Source: Thalassospira sp. MCCC 1A01148
GTDB lineage: Bacteria; Pseudomonadota; Alphaproteobacteria; Rhodospirillales; Thalassospiraceae
NCBI RefSeq assembly: GCF_001613795.1
Contig: NZ_LPVZ01000020.1
Coordinates: 620,001-684,000, forward strand
Direction of reading: 5' to 3'
Length of the DNA stretch: 64,000 bases
A model generated the notes under the pieces. That model saw only the letters and a program-made list of their open reading frames with translations. It was not told the DNA's origin and did no database searches. Of the stretch, positions 58,566-64,000 are shown in pieces; within the stretch, counting starts at the first letter, position 1; each line of letters starts with the position of its first letter. Made by a program: the position numbers and the translations under genes.

Positions 58566-60185
58566 ATGACCAAGTCGAAATCCGCAAGCACGGATCAAAC
58601 CCCATCCTTTGATCTCAACCGTGACAGTGATGCTGCCGACCTTTTTGCGGCACTCCTTGATACGGCAGATACCGGTTTGATTGCGCTTGCCCCCGACGGC
58701 ACGATTTGTCACTGGAATCAATGGATGCAAAGCCGGTCTGGCATGGATGCAGATCATGTGATGGGCAAATCATTGCACGATGTCTTTCCCGGCACAAAAC
58801 TTGGCCGGGTCAGTTTAGCAATCGAGGATTGCCTGAAGTTCGGCATGCCGGCGGTGATTTCCCCATCCCTTAATCAGGGGGCTCTGCCGCTGCGGCCCTT
58901 GCCGCAATTTGCCGCCAGTTTCGAGCGGATGGAACAATCCATTCGCATTCATCCAATCGAAACCAAGCGGAACGGCACGCTGTGTTCGTTGATCATTCGA
59001 GATGTCACACTTGCGGTGCAACGTGACCGGCTTCTCCGCCAGCAGGCGGCAGAACTGGCTGATCTGGTCACGCAATCCAAGCGCAGCGAGGATCGTACAC
59101 GCGCTATTTTGCAAAATACCGTTGATGCCATTCTGGTGGCCTCTGACGATGGCAACATTGAACCGCTTAATGCGCGCGCGCAGGAACTTTGCGGCCCAAC
59201 GGGCGATCCCGAGCTTCGCAACATCATCCGTTTCTTGCTGCCCGATAGCGAGCATACGCCGCTTACACCGCCGCCGCCCAACCGGCTTCTGACCGACCTT
59301 GGGACCGGCGTAATCGAAGTTCTGGCATCCACACTCAGTGGCCGCAATATCCCGCTTGAAGTGGCTATTAGCCATTTCTCTGCCGACCAGCGCTATCACT
59401 ACATCATTACCCTGCGCGATATTTCCCAACGCAAACGCCATGAAAAAGAAATTCAGCGCACGATGCAGGAACTTGAGCGGTCAAATGCCGAACTTGAACA
59501 GTTTGCGTATGCCGCCTCGCACGATTTGCAGGAACCCTTGCGCATGGTTTCAAGCTATACCCAGTTGCTTGCGCGCCGCTATGAAGGCCAACTGGATGAA
59601 ACGGCCGACGAATTCATTCACTATGCCGTCGATGGTACGCAACGGATGCAGCGGATGATTGACGACCTTCTGACCCTTTCACGGGTTGGTCGCCATGGCA
59701 AACCGTTCACCCAAGTACCGCTCGACAGTCTTTTTGATGCCATCGTTACCAATTTCAAGCGCGCTGGTTCGGCCCCCGAAGGCAATATCATTCGCGAAGG
59801 ATCCCTGCCGACTGTCAGGGGTGATGCCAGTCAATTGTTGTTGCTGTTCCAGAATCTGGTTTCGAACGGCCTGAAATACAGCGATCCAAAAAACGGTCAG
59901 GTCCGTATTTTTGCCTCTGAAACGCCAGACACTTGCCGAATCTTTGTTGCCGATAACGGCATTGGCATTGACCCGCAATATCACGAAACGATCTTTGAGA
60001 TTTTCAAACGCCTGCATGGATACGGGGATTACGCCGGAACCGGCATTGGCCTTGCCATCTGCAAAAAGATCGTCGATCGCCATGGCGGAAGCATTCAGGT
60101 CACCAGCAAGCCCGGGGACGGCAGCACCTTCTGTGTGGAGCTTCCCAAAGAATTGCCGATTGTCGCCGCATCCGAAAGCATGTAG
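58566..60185 (+). CDS. PAS-containing soluble sensor histidine kinase
   Basis: 539 residues, no membrane segment. Two PAS-like domains (about 30-150 and 175-285) precede a HisKA domain with phospho-acceptor AASHDLQEPLRMVSSY and an HATPase domain (LFQNLVSNGLKYSD, then VADNGIGIDPQY and GTGIGLAICKKIVDRHGG). It starts 12 bp after the CheC gene and probably phosphorylates the single-domain regulator. Confidence 0.93.
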   Translation: MTKSKSASTDQTPSFDLNRDSDAADLFAALLDTADTGLIALAPDGTICHWNQWMQSRSGMDADHVMGKSLHDVFPGTKLGRVSLAIEDCLKFGMPAVISPSLNQGALPLRPLPQFAASFERMEQSIRIHPIETKRNGTLCSLIIRDVTLAVQRDRLLRQQAAELADLVTQSKRSEDRTRAILQNTVDAILVASDDGNIEPLNARAQELCGPTGDPELRNIIRFLLPDSEHTPLTPPPPNRLLTDLGTGVIEVLASTLSGRNIPLEVAISHFSADQRYHYIITLRDISQRKRHEKEIQRTMQELERSNAELEQFAYAASHDLQEPLRMVSSYTQLLARRYEGQLDETADEFIHYAVDGTQRMQRMIDDLLTLSRVGRHGKPFTQVPLDSLFDAIVTNFKRAGSAPEGNIIREGSLPTVRGDASQLLLLFQNLVSNGLKYSDPKNGQVRIFASETPDTCRIFVADNGIGIDPQYHETIFEIFKRLHGYGDYAGTGIGLAICKKIVDRHGGSIQVTSKPGDGSTFCVELPKELPIVAASESM

Positions 60186-60223
60186 CTTTCAGTTTACGTA
60201 AGCGTAAAGATGATTGAGCCACA

Positions 60224-60607
60224 ATGACCGATAGCTACACCATCACCGACCTTGCCCGTGAATTTGAAGTCACCACTCGTACGATCCGCTTCTACGAGGA
60301 TCAGGAATTGATTTCGCCCGAACGGCAAGGCCAGACCAGAATCTATCGTCAGCGTGACCGCGTGCGCTTGCGGCTGATCATGCGTGGCAAACGGCTTGGG
60401 TTTTCGCTTAAGGAAATTCGTGACCTGCTGGATCTTTATGACGGCGACCGCAGCGAGATCACCCAGTTGACGACGCTGGTCGACAAGGTCAACGAACGGC
60501 GCGAAACATTACGCAAACAGCGCGAAGACATTGATGCCACGCTTGATGAACTCGATAAACTTGAAGAAACGTGTCAGGAAGAACTGTCGCGCAAGAAGGC
60601 AGGCTAG
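60224..60607 (+). CDS. MerR-family regulator, LiuR-like
   Basis: 127 residues. The winged HTH is YTITDLAREFEVTTRTIRFYEDQELI and the C-terminal coiled coil lacks metal-binding cysteines apart from one Cys in LEETCQEELS. This is the pattern of LiuR-type regulators of branched-chain amino acid breakdown. No liu genes are adjacent in the window. Confidence 0.85.
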   Translation: MTDSYTITDLAREFEVTTRTIRFYEDQELISPERQGQTRIYRQRDRVRLRLIMRGKRLGFSLKEIRDLLDLYDGDRSEITQLTTLVDKVNERRETLRKQREDIDATLDELDKLEETCQEELSRKKAG

Positions 60608-60628
60608 GAGCTTTGCTCTGTGTTGGCT

Positions 60629-61033
60629 TTATTGACCATTGACTGTCGTGTTTTGCACCTTGGCCAAGCGGGGTTCAGACGGGCGCGACAGAATAAAACA
60701 GCTAACCGGTATCGCGACCAGAAGCTGAATAAACGCCACCCAGCGGTTCTCGATCAACACCAATGATGCCGTAATCACCACAAGAAATGCCACCATGGCA
60801 AGGGTTTTGGCACGGCGATTGATCACGCCATATTCGTTCCATTGACGGATCGACAAACCAAAGCGCGGATGGTTGCAGAGCCAGTCATGCAAACGCGGCG
60901 ATCCCTTGGCAAACAATGCGGCGGCCAGCAGCATAAATGGCGTGGTTGGCAGGAGCGGCAAGAATATGCCAATCACACCCAGTCCAACAGAAAGCCATCC
61001 AAGGGCAAGATAGATATGCGAAAGGCGCAGCAT
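60629..61033 (-). CDS. YbaN family (DUF454) inner membrane protein
   Basis: About 134 residues from the ATG at 61033. It shows three membrane helices and the family pattern LGVIGIFLPLLPTTPFMLLAAALFAKGS near the N-terminus, then HPRFGLSIRQWNEYGVI. Function unknown; often near haem or respiratory genes. Convergent with the LiuR-like gene. Confidence 0.88.
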   Translation of the reverse strand: MLRLSHIYLALGWLSVGLGVIGIFLPLLPTTPFMLLAAALFAKGSPRLHDWLCNHPRFGLSIRQWNEYGVINRRAKTLAMVAFLVVITASLVLIENRWVAFIQLLVAIPVSCFILSRPSEPRLAKVQNTTVNGQ

Positions 61034-61181
61034 TGATTTCCTGTTTACAGTCGGCCCCACCCCTGACAGGTTAGGGTCTGCGTAATGTAGGCATAGAAAT
61101 TCGTAAATTCAATCAATAGCCGACCATTGCACTCAGTTAATTTATCACCTTGAAACGCATCAAAAATCCTCTCGGTTTGCC

Positions 61182-61598
61182 ATGCTTGAAATTGAAAATG
61201 GCCTCTATCTGGATGAACGGCATCTGAATTTTCAGTTTGTTCGTGCCTCTGGCCCGGGCGGGCAAAACGTCAACAAGGTCTCCAGCGCCGTTCAGATGCG
61301 TGTCCGCATTGATGACCTGACAGAGCTGCCGCAGCGGGTGCGCAATCGCCTGCGTGAACTTGCCGGCAGCAAATTGACCAATGACGGCGAAATCATCTTT
61401 GACGCCCAGCGCCACCGGACCCAGGAACGCAACAAACAGGATGCCGTCGAACGGTTTCTGGCCCTGCTGCGCAAGGCGGCCGAGCGCAAGAAATACCGGG
61501 TCAAAACCCGCCCCAGCCTGTCGGCCAAACGCAAACGTGTCGATTCCAAAAAGAAACGCGGCGACACCAAAAAGATGCGCCAGAAGCCCTCATACTGA
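61182..61598 (+). CDS. arfB: Peptidyl-tRNA hydrolase ArfB (stalled ribosome rescue)
   Basis: 138 residues with the catalytic GGQ loop (SGPGGQNVNKVSSAVQMR) of class I release factors and a long basic C-terminal tail (KKKRGDTKKMRQK) that enters the mRNA channel. It hydrolyses peptidyl-tRNA on ribosomes stalled at the end of broken mRNAs. Confidence 0.95.
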   Translation: MLEIENGLYLDERHLNFQFVRASGPGGQNVNKVSSAVQMRVRIDDLTELPQRVRNRLRELAGSKLTNDGEIIFDAQRHRTQERNKQDAVERFLALLRKAAERKKYRVKTRPSLSAKRKRVDSKKKRGDTKKMRQKPSY

Positions 61599-61661
61599 AC
61601 TGGCAGAATTCCGCGCGCGCAAGCCGCCACCGATCTGTGTGCCCCAACCATAGGCCCCGCC

Positions 61662-62444
61662 ATGACCATTGACTGGAACCATATTTCAACGGCGGAACTC
61701 CCCGCCAATTGCGGCTGGAAGGGCAGTTATCGTGTGCGCTATTCCGAGATTGGCGACAATGGCAAGGTCATGATGTCGGCCCTCGCCGACTATATGCAGG
61801 ATGCCGCGGGCTGGGGCGCACGCATTCTGAAACTGGCCTATGACGACACAGTTGATCACGGGATGGCCTGGGTGCTCGCACGGATGGTTATTCATATCCG
61901 CAACTATCCCGGCAACGGCGAGGAAATTCTGGTTGAAACCTGGCCATCGGGTGTGTCGCGCCGGGTGGCGACGCGTGATTTCCGACTGACCAACAGCAAG
62001 GGCGAGGTTATCGGCGTCGCGCAAAGTTTCTGGGTGATGTTTGACCTGACCACCCGTCGCGCGGCCCAGTGGCCGGACTGGATCGAGGAACGCCTGCCCA
62101 ACCCGCCGGGCCCCAAACTGATCGCGCCACCTTTGCGCCCGCCATTCACCAAGGATCCGTTACCAACAGTCGATAACATCAAGGCGCGACCTTCTGATCT
62201 GGACCTTTACGGGCATGTCAACAATGTGCGTTTGATGCAGTGGGTCATGGGTGTTGCCGGGCCGGATAGTCAACCGGACTTTCACCCCGAAAGCCTTGAT
62301 ATCCAGTTCCGCACCGAATGCCGTGTGCAAGAACGCGCTTCCATCCGCCATGCCAATGGTTTTGCCGCCGTCACCCGTGAAGAAGACGGCACTGATCTGG
62401 TGCGCGCCCACATTGTGCCGTTCAGCCAGACGGCCATGGCTTAG
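61662..62444 (+). CDS. Acyl-ACP thioesterase, FatA-type double hot-dog
   Basis: 260 residues. Two hot-dog halves: the first with YRVRYSEIGDNGKVMMSALADYMQDAA, the second with DLDLYGHVNNVRLMQWVM, where the Asn/His of GHVNN are the active-site residues. It releases fatty acids from acyl carrier protein. It starts about 60 bp after arfB and may be co-transcribed. Confidence 0.88.
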   Translation: MTIDWNHISTAELPANCGWKGSYRVRYSEIGDNGKVMMSALADYMQDAAGWGARILKLAYDDTVDHGMAWVLARMVIHIRNYPGNGEEILVETWPSGVSRRVATRDFRLTNSKGEVIGVAQSFWVMFDLTTRRAAQWPDWIEERLPNPPGPKLIAPPLRPPFTKDPLPTVDNIKARPSDLDLYGHVNNVRLMQWVMGVAGPDSQPDFHPESLDIQFRTECRVQERASIRHANGFAAVTREEDGTDLVRAHIVPFSQTAMA

Positions 62445-62455
62445 GTCTGGTCGTC

Positions 62456-63079
62456 CTAGCGACCATCCATCATCGCCTCAAACAAATCGGCAATTGGCTT
62501 AAAGCTTTTGCGGTGGTGGGCGGTTGGGCCAACTTCTCCCAACCCGGCCATGTGTCTCTTCACGCCATAGCCAGCATTGCCTTCCCAGCCAAAGAACGGG
62601 TAACGCACAGCCAGGCGCGCCATGGCGCGATCACGAACCACCTTGGCAACGATGGATGCGGCCGCAATCGACAAAGATTTGCTGTCCCCCTTCACAACCG
62701 TCTCCACCGCACAGGGCAAACCCGGATCCCGGTTACCATCCACAAGCGCCTGATCAGGCACCCCATCAAGTCGATCCACGGCACGGCGCATGGCAACATA
62801 GGTCGCCTGAAGGATATTGATCTGATCAATCTCACGCACGGATGCAGCCCCAATGCCAACCTCGGCGCAGCGCATGATGATTTCATAAAGCCGTTCACGT
62901 TTTTTGACAGACAGCTTTTTGGAATCATTGAGTTCTGACACCAGCTCCACGGGCAGGCGTGCGTCGCGCGGCAGAATAACGGCAGCCGCCACTACCGGGC
63001 CTGCCAACGGCCCACGACCGACCTCGTCGATCCCGGCGATCCGACCGTGATACTGATCTTCGATGGCAAAATCCGGCAT
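62456..63079 (-). CDS. rnhB: Ribonuclease HII
   Basis: 207 residues. The catalytic acids lie in GIDEVGRGPLAGP, ALVDGNRDP and SIAAASIVAKVVRDRAM. The enzyme removes RNA from RNA-DNA hybrids and misincorporated ribonucleotides. Convergent with the thioesterase gene, stops 12 bp apart. Confidence 0.95.
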   Translation of the reverse strand: MPDFAIEDQYHGRIAGIDEVGRGPLAGPVVAAAVILPRDARLPVELVSELNDSKKLSVKKRERLYEIIMRCAEVGIGAASVREIDQINILQATYVAMRRAVDRLDGVPDQALVDGNRDPGLPCAVETVVKGDSKSLSIAAASIVAKVVRDRAMARLAVRYPFFGWEGNAGYGVKRHMAGLGEVGPTAHHRKSFKPIADLFEAMMDGR

Positions 63080-63159
63080 GGTGCCCCTGTCGCGTTTCTT
63101 TTGTCATATGGTCATAGCAAGCACGCACAAAGCAGGCAACAAGCCACCCGCGAAACAAA

Positions 63160-63189
63160 AAAACGGCACCAGTTTCCCGGTGCCGTTTT
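63160..63189 (-). terminator. Terminator downstream of mnhG
   Basis: AACGGCACC pairs with GGTGCCGTT around AGTTTCCC, with a T-run on the minus strand. It ends the antiporter operon before rnhB. Confidence 0.85.
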
Positions 63190-63213
63190 ATTTCATCAGA
63201 GGTCCTGACCCTT

Positions 63214-63618
63214 TCAGGTTTCCTTTTCCTGATATTCCTCGCTTGGGTCATAGCCCTCTGGCCCGATGGGGTCAAAGGTGGCCCAACCTTCATCCTGCTT
63301 GCTGGGCGGAAGATCCTTGTTCGGATCAACATTCAGCAGCATGTAGGCCTTGGCAATCAGGTTGGCGGTGATCGGCGCTGTCAGGAAGATGAATAGCGTG
63401 ATCAGCAATTCATGGATCGTAAAGTGACCACGTTCGACCCAGAAGAACAGCATGGAAGCGATCAACAGGCTTCCTAATCCCACCGTACTGGCCTTGGTCG
63501 GGGCATGCAGGCGTGGCAGAAGATCGCGCAGCTTGATCATCCCGAATGACCCGATCAGCAAGAAGGCACCACCGATGACGATCAGAAGCGAGATGATAAG
63601 TTCAATAACGAACGGCAT
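63214..63618 (-). CDS. mnhG: Na+/H+ antiporter subunit G (Mnh/Mrp/Pha type)
   Basis: 134 residues with three membrane helices. The family blocks FLLIGSFGMIKLRDLLPRLHAPTKASTVG and LLITLFIFLTAPITANLIAKAY are clear. It is the last gene of the multi-subunit antiporter operon, 12 bp after mnhF. Confidence 0.93.
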   Translation of the reverse strand: MPFVIELIISLLIVIGGAFLLIGSFGMIKLRDLLPRLHAPTKASTVGLGSLLIASMLFFWVERGHFTIHELLITLFIFLTAPITANLIAKAYMLLNVDPNKDLPPSKQDEGWATFDPIGPEGYDPSEEYQEKET

Positions 63619-63630
63619 TGCAACGCTCCC

Positions 63631-63900
63631 TTATTCGATGATGTCGCCACGCAAGACGAACTTGCAATAGGCCACGGTTGAAACAAACCCGAACATTGCA
63701 AACAGCAACGCCCCTTCGAAATACATCGCAGTTGCCTTGCCGATCCCGTACAGAACCAAAAGCGCGATGGCATTGATCGCCATGGTATCGACGGCCAGAA
63801 CACGGTCTGCGGTCGTCGGACCAGCAGTCAGACGGTACAGGTTCATCAGAAGTGCCAGCGCCACACAGACAAAGCCGAAATTCAGTGCATATTCGATCAT
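63631..63900 (-). CDS. mnhF: Na+/H+ antiporter subunit F
   Basis: 89 residues with three membrane helices and the conserved MNLYRLTAGPTTADRVLAVDTMAINAIAL region (Asp in DRVLAVD). It overlaps the upstream subunit E gene as ATGA. Confidence 0.93.
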   Translation of the reverse strand: MIEYALNFGFVCVALALLMNLYRLTAGPTTADRVLAVDTMAINAIALLVLYGIGKATAMYFEGALLFAMFGFVSTVAYCKFVLRGDIIE

Positions 63901-64000
63901 TCGAAAATCTCCTTCAGACGGCGTTCGTAGCGATGTTTGATCTCATCGACGACTTCCTGCGGGTCCGGCGCATGCAGGCAATGCACAAGCAGGCTTTTGG
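63897..64000 (-). CDS. mnhE: Na+/H+ antiporter subunit E, C-terminal end (partial)
   Basis: The last 33 codons are visible (VHCLHAPDPQEVVDEIKHRYERRL near the end), matching the cytoplasmic C-terminus of MnhE. The TGA overlaps the mnhF ATG. The rest lies beyond the right edge. Confidence 0.85.
   Translation of the reverse strand, partial: KSLLVHCLHAPDPQEVVDEIKHRYERRLKEIFE

Overview
The window looks like a chromosomal segment of an alphaproteobacterium, most likely Rhodospirillales close to Thalassospira. That is inferred from the right-hand core genes: a CarD-type regulator beside a 7Fe ferredoxin, a PagL-like outer membrane protein, a multi-subunit Na+/H+ antiporter, an FatA-type thioesterase and RNase HII. 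A tRNA-Arg(CCT) gene at 48153-48229 (minus strand) separates this core (48.3-64 kb) from a long accessory region (1-48 kb) that fills the left three quarters and runs off the left edge.

Region A (1-17 kb) is a metal, copper and periplasmic-redox block. Two long minus-strand operons, largely joined by 4-bp overlaps, encode three Sco proteins, two PCuAC copper chaperones, TlpA and CcmG thioredoxins, DsbA/DsbB, a cytochrome c, a DUF411 protein, LspA and an M23 peptidase. The second operon is faced by a MerR regulator and a MerR-type promoter with a 19-bp spacer, with a broken CDF efflux gene in between. Between the operons, an MntR-like regulator with two matching palindromic operators faces a multicopper oxidase-ZIP transporter pair. 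An intact IS5/IS427-type element with a -1 frameshift site separates that pair from a second ZIP gene.

Region B (17.7-19.3 kb) is mostly non-coding and rich in repeats (49-bp palindrome, 11-bp repeat array, 20-bp tandem repeat, long inverted repeats), with an orphan MbcA/ParS-type antitoxin gene and one small unknown gene.

Region C (19.3-48.1 kb) is a defence island with an unusual organisation. On the minus strand, eleven copies of a short element (ATTCCAAATAAGGGA) lie between successive genes from 19.3 to 32.4 kb. They punctuate YefM-YoeB, an Abi/HEPN protein with a candidate small RNA, a trypsin-like protease, a STAND/NACHT ATPase with a C-terminal nuclease-like segment, several tiny genes and a 1345-aa HTH protein. 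A related element (ATTTTCCAAAAAACGAG) punctuates plus-strand genes from 42.2 to 47.7 kb: a HEPN candidate, unknown genes and an AlpA-like gene. The core between the two diverging arrays carries a YhaO/YhaN-like nuclease-ATPase pair, a zinc-hook AAA ATPase, a serine recombinase and a PD-(D/E)XK-like nuclease. HipBA plus a truncated HEPN gene is embedded in the right array. I interpret this as a two-armed array of defence gene cassettes delimited by a repeated junction element. The repeats are seen directly; the cassette mechanism is inference.

Region D (48.2-64 kb) is ordinary core genome: PagL-like protein, prolyl aminopeptidase, M48 peptidase, CarD, ferredoxin, a GGDEF-EAL protein, a response regulator/CheC/histidine kinase operon, a LiuR-like MerR regulator, YbaN, ArfB, thioesterase, RNase HII and Mnh antiporter subunits G, F and E (partial).
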